A DNA stretch of 64,000 nt. Source: Kitagawia praeruptora (lineage: Eukaryota > Streptophyta > Magnoliopsida > Apiales > Apiaceae). Each line of letters opens with the position of its first letter. Position 1 is the first letter of the stretch. A program made the translations under genes and the position numbers. Shown here piece after piece: positions 22,199 through 33,179 of the stretch. Location of the stretch: contig CM075354.1 of NCBI GenBank assembly GCA_037693485.1, positions 157,257,501-157,321,500 on the forward strand, written 5' to 3'. The notes beneath the pieces were generated by a model. It was not told where the DNA came from and searched no databases. It worked only from the letters and a program-made list of their open reading frames with translations.

Positions 22199-22738
22199 AA
22201 GTTCATTTTTTGCCCAATTTTTGCTAAGTTCCCCGCTGCTCCCCCTCCCCCCCCGACCGGCGACTGCACACCCCCCTCGCCTACCTTCGTTTTGATTATG
22301 TCCGAGCAAGATGAGCACATAAAAATGATTGCCAGCGCTTGCTCATCATGTTAAACTGTTGTGTTGTTGATTTTATATCCGTCATTTGTGTGTATGATGA
22401 GATCTGAAAACGAAATCGAAGAATAGCTTCGATTTGGGGCTTTAAAATCGGAGATTGGAATCGATTAATAAATGGTATAGGATTGTAGAGCACGATGAGA
22501 CGTTTCTGTTGGTGTATAGAACTCAACGGGAAATTGACTGAGGTGGGAGAACGAAGAAATCGAAATAATGGCGAAAATTCGCCCGGCGAGTCGTCCGGCC
22601 AGAGCTCTGAGGAAGACGATGGTGACGTGTGATACGCATTTGGAGAATGCGCATCTCAAGATACGCTTCTCCAGAATGCGTATCAGCACTTACTGTAGCA
22701 ATTTTCAACAGCGTGCGCTGACGTCATCACGCGTGTCC

Positions 22739-22858
22739 CAGTAGCGTATCTCCCTGTTCCGCCATTCCCAGTAGCGTATTACCCTGTAACTCCACTGCCA
22801 GTAGCGTATTACCAAGACACTCCGCTGTCAGTAGCGCGTCCCGTGGGTATTTAGGGCC
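22739..22858. repeat. 30-bp tandem repeat, four units
   Basis: CAGTAGCG starts at 22739, 22769, 22799 and 22829, exactly 30 bp apart. The unit is CAGTAGCGTATTACC plus a variable half. It lies in the right half of the Mutator-like element. Confidence 0.85.
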
Positions 22859-23166
22859 GCGTTTTTGAATCTGGGTATTTTGGTAATGGGAATGGGAAAA
22901 TGAGGTAGTTAGGGCCTTCACCCTTAATATTTCAAGTTGTTATTAATGGAATATATTATTTTAATATAGAAATAAATGATGTGGCAATTCAATATAGATC
23001 TGTAGAGGTTCGACAAATATAGCCAATATCAAGAGATTATCTATAATTATAGACAAGAGTTTTGTTCCATTGGAGTGACTAATTTTTTACATATTATATA
23101 TAAATTTTATTTTTGGAAATTCACATAGACTTTTAGCTAAGGATTTGATATGGTTGAAGATGCTCT

Positions 23167-24100
23167 TGTAATCTTTTCTTCGGTTTTGTATCCAAATATT
23201 ACGTTTGATATGAAACATATTACAAGAATGGGAAAAGGTATAATAAAAATAAAGAGCATAAAATGAGTAATAAAAGGAATATAATATTACCAAGAAAAGA
23301 TATCAATTTCCATAATAAAATTCTTTTTTTTTTCATGAAATTATATTCAATTAAAGATTTCCTCATATTAAGAAAATTAAAAAAATCTGCTAAAGATACA
23401 TTTTCAGTGTATAAATTAAGAAGAGTAGAAATTCATTTTAGACCTTTTCCATAGTACCAGCCTTGAAGAAAATTTGAAGGCTCAAAACAAGTGGTGCAAA
23501 GCAACAAATAATTTCGAGTAACAAAAGTTGTTCGACGGCCAAGCTCTTGCAGGTGCTGTTCTACGTCTTTCACAACTTTGCATCTAATTGGTCGATTCAT
23601 TTGTTCATTGGTTTGTTAGATTTTTTAAATTCCTTGGTTCTTCACTGCACCTTTTTCTATGCTCCTTGTTTGCAGTACCACATCCATAGACGCGGCTCAT
23701 CATGTACCACTTGCATCCATATAAATTTATATAAATTCATTTATAAGATTTAGGCTTAGCCAGGACGACTATCTTTGGTGTTGCAGGGCAATGAATATAT
23801 ATATATATATATGTTCACACACAGAAACACAAAATTTTAAATTTTAACTATTCATAAGCATGCATTTTAAGAAATTTAAAGAGAGTGACGTTTTATGTAC
23901 ATTGCCACATTGGTTAAGAATCTTATATATTATGATTTAAATTTACCAAATTTATTCTAAATCATCTGTGCCGGAACTAAAATTTGAAAACACCGACGAA
24001 AGGGACGGACGGGGTCAGGGGTCCTGGACACTCCTAAGTCGGGGTAATTTAGAATTTATTTTTTGAAAAATCTATTTGTGCCATATCATTTACTTATTCC
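23167..24100. other. Intergenic DNA
   Basis: AT-rich, with no supported gene on either strand. A TA microsatellite lies at about 23795-23812. Small ORFs here lack recognisable domains. Confidence 0.6.
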
Positions 24101-24366
24101 CATGGTTCTAAAACTTTTCGATTTAGCCGATTTAGCCGATTAATCCCCGATTAATTCTCTGCAATATAACCAACTGATTCGATTTTTGAAATTCGATTAA
24201 TCCTGTGAATTTATTTAAAATGATATGTTTAATTGTAAATTAAACTAATATATTAAATATTATTATAATATCCGATTAATGCTCCGATTAATATCCCCGA
24301 TTACCCGATTAATCTTAAATCGATATCTCAATCGATTTATACCGATTACCGATTTTTATAACCATG
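24101..24366 (+). mobile_element. hAT-type MITE, copy 1
   Basis: The ends are CATGGTTCTAAAA and TTTTATAACCATG. It is flanked by imperfect 8-bp repeats (CTTATTCC / CTTGTCCC). The body is rich in CGATTAATC. A second copy lies in reverse orientation at 33856-34105, roughly 90% alike by eye. Confidence 0.7.
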
Positions 24367-24436
24367 CTTGTCCCTGACCCCTCCTACATGGTTTATTTAT
24401 CGTCTTTTATACCCACTTTTGTAAGTGATAACTACT

Positions 24437-24651
24437 ATGGTGTGTTTGTGGGAACTTTTTTGCACAATAAGTCAAGTAAGACAAAATTAGAGATTCTTAA
24501 ATTTTTAACTTATTTTCCAACTTATTTTTGCAATTTATTGAATCTCAAACATACATTAGATATTTATATAAATTTTTTTATCAAAATATAAAATTTTTAT
24601 CCGAAAATAAATTTATAAATCATTAATAAAAATTTTGCCAAACAGCCACAA
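24437..24651. mobile_element. Probable MITE
   Basis: The left edge TGGTGTGTTTGTGGGAA and the right edge TTTTGCCAAACAGCCACA are inverted with mismatches, a form common in plant hAT-like MITEs. The interior is AT-rich. Confidence 0.4.
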
Positions 24652-25331
24652 TATATACTACATTTCTCTTATGCGTTTTTACCGAGTAGCTACATATTTT
24701 ACTGGTACAGGACGGTCTAGATTGAGGGTACTACCTTAATTCTTCCCCGACAGATTAGTACGGAGTATTTGATTTTAGTGACATTTATGTTGCTGACATG
24801 TGCTTGCAAATCTTTAGGGATAGAAGAGTAATAAAGAAGTCAAAAGAAGATAAGAAGTAAATCATAATAATTAAATTGAATTTCTCTCGCATACTAGTTT
24901 TTAAGGAAAGAATAGAATTAATATAGAAGCCAAAATAAGATAAAAAGCAAATGAAAATAGTAATAAATTGAATTGATTTCTTACATACTCTAAAGTTTTA
25001 TATAAAAAAAGAAAAGAAAAAATTTCATTTAAAATAAGAATATTGCTACGTATCCCGAATATTTTATCCAAAAAAATTTTCGAATGACATGACAAAACAC
25101 ATGGTTGAATTTAATAAAGCGGGTTCCTATATTATTATCGAAAAATTACCTAGTATATAAGTGTCATATCAGCATTTGGGAAAATATTTGGAAATTGTTT
25201 CGGGTACCTAACATTTTTCTTAAAACAAACAACATATATAAAACATGTTATTTGAGAAATCATCCCAAAATAGGAAAAAAAGTTTAATTTTTTAAAAGTC
25301 TCTGTCTCTTTTTAGAATCGGGAGCAGCTTC
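24652..25331. other. Intergenic DNA left of Copia-C
   Basis: AT-rich and without a credible gene. It may hold the original far-upstream region of IPT, which Copia-C separated from the coding sequence. Confidence 0.5.
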
Positions 25332-25987
25332 TGTTAGGCTGCCGATTTTATTATTAGGCAGCCAATTTTTTCTTTGTCAAACTAAACCACCTACCCCTCA
25401 TGTCACCAACCCCCCCACCTACTAACTCCCCTCCTATAAATACCCCCTCCCCCTTCATTAGTTAACACAAAAAAATCTTTTCTTCCTCTCATACTTCTTA
25501 GTATATATATCTGCTAGATAGTCCGTCTAGTAGAAAACTTACCTTGTGGTAGTTTCAAGCAGGTCAGGATAGGGGGCCCTCGTGCTACTCTATTCTTTCG
25601 TTTCAAGGGAGTTTGTGTGAGTGTCAGGCTGCAGCCATCGGAATCTATCCCACTGCAGCATTAGGAGTTCGTCCAGCTGTTGTAGTTGCTACAAAGGGAG
25701 TTCGTCCAAGTTATCCGGTCCAGTACCGAAGGAGTAGTGAATCGCTGTATTTCTATTCAGTTGTGCCTCAAGTGTTACTTCGTAAACTTGAGAGAGAATA
25801 TTGTAACCATTATATTTCATTATAGTGGAAACATTCGGAGCAGGTCCCGTAGTTTTTACCTCTTTGGCTTAAGGGGGTTTTCCACGTATAAATCTTGGTG
25901 TTCATTTGTCAATATCTGTTATTATTATTGACTGTTATAATTTCCGTATTTAATTTACGCAAAGACAGGAAACGGGAATTCCTAACA
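25332..25987 (+). repeat. 5' LTR of Copia-C (656 bp)
   Basis: It begins TGTTAGGCTGCC and ends GAATTCCTAACA. The TATA box TATAAATA lies at 25435-25442. About 20 differences from the 3' LTR were counted by eye, near 3%. Confidence 0.95.
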
Positions 25988-26157
25988 GTTGGTATCAGAG
26001 CTAGGGCCCACGTTGTTGGTGTCTAGGAAAGTGCTTTGTGCGCAGTGGTTACTTGATAAAGCGCCGTACTAATACGGAAGGCTCCCCAAACACATCCACT
26101 TTCCTGGCCAACTTGTGTGGTTCTAAGTGAGATTCCCATAGTCTTTGGTAAATTAAA

Positions 26158-27252
26158 ATGGATGATTCTTCTAGTGTAATGGTAAGCTTAACAGCTTTAA
26201 ATTATCCGATGTGGAAAAGCAGAATAAAGGATTTGCTTTATAGTAAGGACTTGTTTGATCCGGTGGAGCTGAAAAGAGTCAAACCTACAGCAAAGTCTGA
26301 TGCTGACTGGAAAAAGATGAACATGAAAACTATCAGTCTCATTCGTTGATGGATTGATAATTCGGAGTATCATCATGTCTCTGAAGAAGAAGACGCTTAT
26401 ACACTTTGGACGACATTAGAGTCTACGTTCCAAGAGAAAAGTTCACAAAATGTAACTTTTCTAGTTCGTCAGCTGGTGAACATGAGGTACCAGGATGGGA
26501 ACAACATGTCAGAGCATATGAGCGAATTCCAAGGGTTGTTAAATCAACTATCAAATATGAAGATGGAGTTTGAACCGAAATTCCAAGCAATATTTCTTCT
26601 CAATACTTTACCATCAGGTTGGGATACGCTAGTGGTGACAGTAACTAATGCTGTACCAACTGAGCAACTAACTTTGCGATCAATTAAGCAGAGTATCCTT
26701 AGTGAATCCATGAGAAGAAAGGTACAAGGAGTCAGCCAAGATTCCCAGGCTCTTGTTACTGAGAACAGGGGTAGAAGCAACTACAGGGAGACAAACCGAG
26801 GGCATAGTAAAAGCAGGAATTTTAGGAATCCCGGTGGCAAATCAAATGCCAATGTTGAATGCTACTATTGTAAGAAGAAGGGTCATTACAAAAAGGATTG
26901 TAGGGCCTGGCTCAAGCAACAAAACAACGGTCAGCAAGGGAAACATGCCGAGAAAAGTACAACAGCTGCTATGACAGAAGATGTTGTGATCCTTTCTTTT
27001 GGGGAAGAAGAATGCTTACATGTTGATGATCAGAAGGTCGAATGGGTGATAGATACTGGAGCAACGTATCATGCAACACCCACTCAGGAATTCTTTACGA
27101 CGTACAAGTCAGGGGACTTTGGTACTGTAAGAATGGGTAACTCAGATCAGTCAAAGATCGCAGGCATTGGTGACATCTGTATTGAGACAAACACGGGTTG
27201 TTCAATGACTTTGAAAGATGTCAGGCATGTCCAGACTTACGGCTCAACTTGA
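26158..27252 (+). pseudogene. gag and protease of Copia-C
   Basis: Gag starts at the ATG at 26158 (LNYPMWKSRIKDLL). An in-frame TGA at 26347-26349 follows 63 codons. The same frame continues from 26350 with the capsid domain and a CCHC knuckle, CYYCKKKGHYKKDC. The protease has WVIDTGATYHAT, with the catalytic DTG present. A frameshift of minus one near 27231 moves the frame into integrase. Confidence 0.85.
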
Positions 27253-28350
27253 TTTCTGGCATGGCGCTAGACAAGCAGGGGTACGTAAATATCTTCAGTG
27301 GTGGAAGGTGGAAGCTTACTACGGGTTCGTTGGTGGTTGCAAGAGGTTCCACTTATGGCTCTTTGTACAAGACACAAGTGACGATGTATTCAAATGAGTT
27401 GAATACAGTTGAAGATGAAGCTTCAGCAAGTTTGTGGCACAAGAGGCTTGGTCACATGAGCGAGAAAGGGCTGCAGATTCTAGCAAAGAAATCCCTCATT
27501 CCATTTGCTAAAGGAACTGTATTGCAGCCGTGCGAATATTGTTTATTCGGGAAACAACATAGAGTATCTTTTAGCAGTCCATTGAAGAAAAAGTCGGAGC
27601 TGTTAGAAAGAGTTTATTCTGATGTATGTGGTCCGTTTGAGGTGGAGTCCTTAAGCGGAAATAGGTACTTTGTTACCTTCATTGATGAAGCATCTCGAAA
27701 GGTGTGGGTTGAGATACTCATATCCAAAGATCAAGTGTTTGAGTACTTCCAGAAGTTTCATGCCATGGTTGAAAGATCAACATGGAAACAACTAAAGTGC
27801 CTTCGTAGTGACAACGGGGGGGAGTACACTTCAAAAGAGTTTAAAGAGTATCTTGCAAAGCATGGTATCCGGCATGAAAGAACAGTTCCTGGCACTCCAC
27901 AACAGAATGGCGTTGCGGAAAGAATGAGCCGCACCATTGCTGAACGAGTCAGAGCATGTTGAAAATGTCTAAATTGCCAAAGTCATTTTGGGGAGAAGCT
28001 GTAAGAACAGCTTGCTACTTGATCAATCGATCTCCATCGGCACCTCTGAATTTTGAGATTCCAGAGAAGATCTGGTTAGAAAAGGATGTTTCCTATTCCT
28101 ACTTGCGGGTGTTTGGATGTAAGGCTTTTGCACACGTCCCAAAGGAGCATAGAACAAAGCTTGAAGATAAATCAACTCCGTGTATTCTCATTGGCTACGG
28201 GGATCCAGAGTTCGGGTATCGGTTGTGGAATCCTGAATCGAAGAAGATATTCAGGAGCAGAGATGTGGTTTTCCATGAGTCTCAAAATTATGAGAATTTT
28301 GGGAGCACTCAACAACCAAGGCAAGCTAGAAATCCAGATAGATTAGAAGA
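27232..28350 (+). pseudogene. Integrase of Copia-C
   Basis: The pre-integrase zinc block is LWHKRLGHMSEKGL..CEYCLFGKQH. The core has YSDVCGPFEV, LRSDNGGEYTS and GVAERMSRTIAE, giving D, D and E. A one-base loss near 27955 changes the frame; the C-terminal part goes on as LPKSFWGEAVRTACYL and FGCKAFAHVPKEHR. Confidence 0.85.
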
Positions 28351-30063
28351 TTATGGAGATGATACGGCAGATGATGAGGCTGCTGAGCAGGGGGAGCTAC
28401 CGCCTCACCCTGAAGCTGAAGAAACTCAGCCACGACGTTCTACGAGAGAACGGAGACCATCAGGAAGATATCTTTCATCCGAGTATATCTTAATTGCTGA
28501 TGAGGGGGAGCCCGAGACCTTTGAGGAAGTCAAGACTCATAAAGAAAGCAATTGCTGGTTGAAAGCAATGCAAGAGGAGATGGATTCTTTAAACAAGAAT
28601 GAAACTTATGAGTTGACTACACTTCCGAGAGGACGGAAGGCTTTGAGGAACAAATGGTTCTTCAAAGTAAAAAGGGATGATGAAAAGCTTGTAAAGTATA
28701 AAGCACGCTTGGTGGTTAAAGGATTTGCACAGAATGAAGGCATTGATTTCGATGAAATCTTTTCTCCGGTTGTAAAGATGACATCAATCCGAACAGTTCT
28801 CGGATTAGCGGCTAGCATGGATCTTGAGCTTGAGCAGTTAGATGTGAAAACTGCATTCCTTCATGGAGATTTGAAGGAAGAGATCTACATGCACTAGCCA
28901 GAAGGATTTGAAGTGAAAGGGAAGGAGCACATGGTTTGTAAACTCAAGAAGAGTTTATACGGGCTTAAGCAAGCGCCAAGACAGTGGTACAAAAAGTTTG
29001 ATTCATTCATGAGGAATCATAAGTTCAAGAGAACTGCATCCGATCACTGTGCTTATGTGCAAAGGTTCCTAACGGTAACTTCATTATCCTGCTGCTTTAT
29101 GTTGATGATATGTTAGTGGTCGGCCAAGATGCTAACATGATCCACAAGCTGAAAGAAGATTTGTCCAAGTTCTTTGATATGAAAGATTTGGGTCCAGCAA
29201 AACAAATCCTAGGGATGAAGATTGTTCATGACAGAATAACTCGGAGGTTGTTGCTTTCACAACAGGGATATATTGAACGGGTATTGAAAAGGTTCAATAT
29301 GGATGATGCTAAACCAGTTAGCATACCATTGGCGGGACATTTTAAACTGGATAAGAAAATGTGTCCGTCAACAGACAAGGAGAAGGAGGATATGGAGGAA
29401 GTTCCCTACTCATCCGCAGTGGGGAGTCTTATGTATGCATTGGTTTGTACAAGACCAGATATTGCTCATGCTGTTGGAGTTGTGAGTAGATATCTGTCAA
29501 ATCCAGGAAGAAAGCAATGGGAAGCAGTTAAGTGGATTCTCAGATATCTCAAGGGCACTTCCGGGTTATGCTTGAAGTATAGACATGGTGAACCAGTCTT
29601 GGAAGGTTTTACAGATGCTGACATGGCAGGACATCCAGATGGGATGAAGTCCACGTCAGGGATGCTTTTCACTTTTGCGGGGGGAGCTGTAGCATGGCAG
29701 TCCAAGTTGCAAAAGTGTGTTGCGTTGTCAACAACTGAATCAGAGTATATTGCTGCTTGTGAAGCAGGCAAGGAGCTGGTTTGGTTAAAGCGGTTTCTCC
29801 AAGAATTGGGTCAGAAGCAAGACAACTTTGAGTTGTATTGTGATAGCCAGAGTGCTATTGACTTGAGCAAGAATGCTACTTGCCACAGTCGTACTAAGCA
29901 TATTAATGTACGTTACCATTGGCTACGGGAACAGGTTGAAGATGAGGTGATACAGATAGAGAAGATACACACGGATAAGAATCCGGCTGATATGATGACG
30001 AAGGTCGTTCCACGGGAAAAGTTGGAGCTGTGCGAGCGGGGTGCAGGTATGGAGTGCAAGTGA
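28351..30063 (+). pseudogene. Reverse transcriptase and RNase H of Copia-C
   Basis: The RT contains KWFFKVKRDD, LDVKTAFLHGDL and the catalytic YVDDML. A TAG at 28895-28897 sits where copia RTs have a sense codon before PEGFEV. A frameshift lies near 29070. RNase H is in the last frame (STTESEYIAACEAGKELVW, CDSQSAIDL, HINVRYHW). The end LELCERGAGM fits Tork-type elements. Confidence 0.85.
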
Positions 30064-30093
30064 AGAGATGTGAGTTTGAAAAGAGGGGGAGAT

Positions 30094-30747
30094 TGTTAGG
30101 CTGCCAATTTTATTATTAGGCAGCCAATTTTTTCTTTGTCAAACTAAACCACCTACCCCTCATGCCACCAACCCCCCAACCTACTAACTCCCCTCCTATA
30201 AATACCCCCTCCCCTTCATTAGTTAACACAAAAAAATCTCTTCTTCCTCTCATACTTCTTAGTATATATAGCTGCTAGATAGTCCGTCTAGTAGGAAACT
30301 TACCTTGTGGTAGTTTCAAGCAGGTCAGGATAGGGGGCCCTCGTGCTACTCTATTCTTTCGTTTCGAGGAAGTTTGTGTGAGTGTCAGGCTGCAGCCATC
30401 GGAATCTGTCCCGCTGCAGCATTAGGAGTTCGTCCAACTGTTGTAGTTGCTACAAAGGGAGTTCGTCCAGGTTATCTGGTCCAGTACCGAAGGAGTAGTG
30501 AATCGCTATATTTCTATTCAGTTGTGCCTCAAGTGTTACTTCGTAAACTTGAGAGAGAATATTGTAACCATTACTATCATTATAGTGGAAACATTCGGAG
30601 CAGGTCCCGTGGTTTTTACCTCTTTGGCTTAAGGGGGTTTTCCACGTATAAATCTTGGTGTTCATCTGTCAATATCTGTTATTATTATTGACTGTTATAA
30701 TCTCCGTATTTAATTTACGCAAAGACAGGAAACGAGAATTCCTAACG
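30094..30747 (+). repeat. 3' LTR of Copia-C (654 bp)
   Basis: It begins TGTTAGGCTGCC. The last base is G instead of A (CCTAACG); the target duplication directly after it fixes the end. The TATA box TATAAATA at 30197-30204 points toward IPT. Confidence 0.95.
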
Positions 30748-30943
30748 GCTTCTACCACATTTATCTAAGCTTAAGTAAACATGAACTTGGGCTTAAGATT
30801 TTTTCTAGCTCATTGATCTTAAGTGATTTTAGATTAACATTTAAAATTATCTATTTGTGTAATAACTGGAAAGTGGCTAAAATTTAAAATTTTGAATTAC
30901 TTATTTTATTTGGATATTTGAGCTTCATTTATGTGCAGGAAAA
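30748..30943 (+). promoter_or_regulatory. IPT leader region with candidate splice acceptor
   Basis: Only 191 bp separate the Copia-C target duplication from the IPT ATG. TTTATGTGCAG ends seven bases before the ATG (GAAAA precedes ATGACA) and looks like a 3' splice site, so the 5' UTR could be spliced with Copia-C inside the intron. Alternatively the leader starts in this stretch or in the copia LTR. Confidence 0.4.
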
Positions 30944-31849
30944 ATGACAATGTTGTCCACGCTCTTGGATTTCCGACCCACCTTCGTGGATTTGCCATTG
31001 CCCAATTCTCGGACTCGGACAACATTGAAATCAAATGACAAGGTTGTATTTGTTATGGGAGCAACAGGCACCGGCAAGTCCAGACTCTCAGTTGATCTTG
31101 CTATGCATTTTAACGGCGAGATCATTAATTCTGACAAAATGCAAGTTTATGAAGGACTAGACATAGCCGCAAACAAGATTACTGAGGAAGAGTGTTATGG
31201 TGTACCGCACCATCTCATTGGAATAATACCTTCCCATGCAGATTTCACATGCACTGATTTTTGTTACATGGTTTCCGAAAAAATGGATGACATTGTATCT
31301 CGACAACGTCTTCCCATCATTGCTGGAGGCTCGAATAATTACATCAAAGCCCTTGTTGAAAATGAAGTTTATGGATTTCGGTCCAAGTACGAGTGCTGTT
31401 ACCTTTGGGTTGATGTTTCAATGCCTGTGCTCTATCAAGCCTTATCGGATCGTGTTGATCAGATGGTTAAGAAGGGAATGGTTGAGGAGGCTAGAAAAAT
31501 GTTCAAACCAAATGCTGATTATTCAAAGGGGGTACTGAGAACTATTGGTGCAGCAGAACTTGATAATTACTTCCGAGTTGAGGCATCTGTAGATGAAGAA
31601 ACTCGAGCAAGGCTGCTGAAAGAAGCTTTAGATGAAGTGAAGATCAACACTTTCATATTAGCTCGTCGCCAGGTAGGGAAGATTTTAGCACTGAAAAATG
31701 ACAGAGGATGGAACATTCACAGGCTTGACGCGACGGACGTGTTCCCGAAGCATCGCAAGAAGTCTAGCAAGGCATGGGAGGAACTCGTGTTAAGACCAAG
31801 CATGGAGATCACTAGTCAGTTTCTCAACAATTCGATATTATTACTATGA
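30944..31849 (+). CDS. IPT: Adenylate isopentenyltransferase (cytokinin biosynthesis)
   Basis: The family transfers the dimethylallyl group of DMAPP to ATP or ADP, the first step of cytokinin synthesis. The 301-residue single-exon frame fits the intronless plant IPT genes, though its N-terminus is short. The P-loop GATGTGKS is at residues 39-46. Further family blocks are EIINSDKMQVYEGLDI, GVPHHLIG, PIIAGGSNNYIKALV, WVDVSMPVLYQALSDRVD and DYSKGVLRTIG. No stop or frameshift is present. GVPHHLIG and the long GGSN block mark a plant ATP/ADP-IPT rather than a tRNA isopentenyltransferase. The protein may be plastidic or cytosolic; the short N-terminus shows no clear transit peptide. The paralogue number cannot be decided here. 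Copia-C upstream could have altered its expression. Confidence 0.92.
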   Translation: MTMLSTLLDFRPTFVDLPLPNSRTRTTLKSNDKVVFVMGATGTGKSRLSVDLAMHFNGEIINSDKMQVYEGLDIAANKITEEECYGVPHHLIGIIPSHADFTCTDFCYMVSEKMDDIVSRQRLPIIAGGSNNYIKALVENEVYGFRSKYECCYLWVDVSMPVLYQALSDRVDQMVKKGMVEEARKMFKPNADYSKGVLRTIGAAELDNYFRVEASVDEETRARLLKEALDEVKINTFILARRQVGKILALKNDRGWNIHRLDATDVFPKHRKKSSKAWEELVLRPSMEITSQFLNNSILLL

Positions 31850-32429
31850 GACGAGGTAATCATGGCTACTACATTTTACTAAAACTGCACCATCTTAACT
31901 AAGATTCATTCAGTGTGCGACTTTATTTGTTTTTTAGACAATGCATTCGAATATCTGGAAGGCGGCACCCAATCATGTCTTATACTCGTAAAATCCAGTT
32001 TTATTTATCTAATTTTCTTATAAAAATAAATTTTGTGTTATGCTCTGATGGTGTGGGAGTACTGGAGGAATAAGCTTTCTGCACACTGTGGGCTGTGGCA
32101 TGTTTTATAGAATGTTATAAAACATTCAAGCCAAAATTCAAGAATAAACAGTGATTATTTGCGATCGATTCGGTTTTGATACTTATTAGCGATCGATATA
32201 TTCAAAAGTAATCCACGTACATTATAAAAAATAAAGTCCAAGTGTGATTTAAATGGAACCGTCCCAACTATATTATTGGTGACGTGATATGCATAGATTT
32301 GGGGGGTACATTACATGTAAGAACACATACATGCAAACAATTTTACATATGAATATATCTTTCATAAAATTAAACTTAAAAAAAGTCCAACAAAAAACAC
32401 ATACTAAAAATATGTGTATCTCTTTTCCG
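31850..32429. other. IPT 3' flank
   Basis: Apart from the possible poly(A) signal I see no gene or recognisable repeat. Confidence 0.5.
32025..32030 (+). terminator. Candidate IPT polyadenylation signal
   Basis: AATAAA lies about 176 bases after the stop and is followed by a GT-rich stretch (TTTTGTGTTATG). Confidence 0.4.
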
Positions 32430-33158
32430 AAATTGATGATTTACCAACACCTATATGATGGATATAGTATTTACGGGGACCCCGTAAGATTGAGTTTCTT
32501 ACGCTTAAACAAACTAAGTAGTAGCATTGAAACTTGGACGGTCCGTTTCTAAGTTTTGCTGGGAGAATGCAGTTACTTAAAATTATTTTTACTAGGATTG
32601 TAAGCTACTGGAGCATGTATATATATTTTTTTATTACCTAAAATGGTTCTTAAAAGGCTAAACATGTTAATGTTCAAATTCCTGTGGGGTGGTTTCTACA
32701 AAAATTCAGGAAAGTGCCATTATAAATTCAGTTGGGAGGACTGCTGTAAACCAAAAGCAGAAGGTAAATTGGGCTTGAAGAACGTTTTTGAACGGAATCA
32801 TGCTGCAATTCCCTTTCAACTATGGTGTTTAATTCAACCGAATGCAAAATCGTTATGGATTTCCTGGTTTCACAAATCCTTTCTACGTAACAAAGCTTTT
32901 TCCTGGTTTCACAAATCCTTTTTACGTAACAAAGCTTTTTGGATATCAAAAATCCCTTACAAGTGTTCGTGGGTGGCTAAGAAAATTTTGAACTACAAGG
33001 ACATACATGGCTTTGAGGTTCTTAAAATTTCACGTTGGTGCAAATTCCTCGTTTCTTTTCTGGCAAGATCCCTGGCCTAATAATAGGCCTCTGATGTGCA
33101 TCTCTAATTCAGTCACTAACACATCTAAATCTTCGCGTTTTGTCCACATTAATGAATA
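32430..33158 (+). pseudogene. LINE (non-LTR) reverse transcriptase C-terminal remnant, left part
   Basis: The pieces read in several frames: NKLSSSIETWTVRF and SFAGRMQLLK near 32508-32580, then FKFLWGG and SWEDCCKPKAEGKLGLKN from 32670, then KIPYKCSWVAKKIL, and in another frame WQDPWPNNRPLM from 33061. These are the end of plant LINE reverse transcriptases with the following zf-RVT region. A tandem duplication repeats SWFHKSFLRNKAF (32866-32941). The remnant is cut at 33158 by a Helitron and goes on at 46126. Confidence 0.8.
32866..32941 (+). repeat. Tandem duplication inside the LINE remnant
   Basis: The stretch TCCTGGTTTCACAAATCC plus the following CTACGTAACAAAGCTTT is present twice in a row with one difference, and encodes SWFHKSFLRNKAF twice without shifting the frame. 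Confidence 0.85.
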
Positions 33159-33179
33159 CTAGCCGGTTCGCACGGGCCG

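Larger units (their letters stand above)
22087..22923. mobile_element. Mutator-like non-autonomous element (837 bp)
   Basis: It is flanked by a perfect 9-bp duplication TTAATATTT (22078-22086, 22924-22932), the duplication length typical of Mutator-like elements. The ends are loosely inverted (GAAAATGACCAAACTAC versus GTGAAGGCCCTAACTAC on the opposite strand). Similarity continues inward to ..GGCCCTGAGTACCCACGGGAC and its inverted counterpart ..GGCCCTAAATACCCACGGGAC. It holds a perfect hairpin at 22170-22198 and a 30-bp tandem array. The ORFs inside are short and overlap on both strands, so none is called. Confidence 0.65.
19944..23166. mobile_element. MITE-like shell holding three nested elements
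   Basis: The ends are inverted: AGAGCATCTCCAAC (19944-19957) and the complement of 23153-23166 (AGAGCATCTTCAAC), 13 of 14 matching. This is a common terminus of plant MITEs. Without the two Helitrons and the Mutator-like element the shell is about 0.4 kb. No clean target duplication was found. Confidence 0.55.
25332..30747 (+). mobile_element. Copia-C: decayed Ty1/copia element (Tork-like)
   Basis: Its LTRs are 25332-25987 and 30094-30747, with target duplication GCTTC (25327-25331, 30748-30752). The primer site is TGGTATCAGAGC (25990-26001), the initiator-Met type. The polypurine tract GAAAAGAGGGGGAGAT lies at 30078-30093. The domain order gag, protease, integrase, RT, RNase H is that of copia elements. 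Coding frames are broken by two stops and three frameshifts. It lies 196 bp upstream of the IPT start, same strand. Confidence 0.95.

Noticed and set aside
25990..26001. tRNA-like sequences at the primer sites
   Set aside because: They only match the 3' end of tRNAs; no cloverleaf is present, so they are primer-binding sites.
32289..32552. ORF after IPT as an independent gene
   Set aside because: Only its end matches, and it matches LINE reverse transcriptase; the start is arbitrary.
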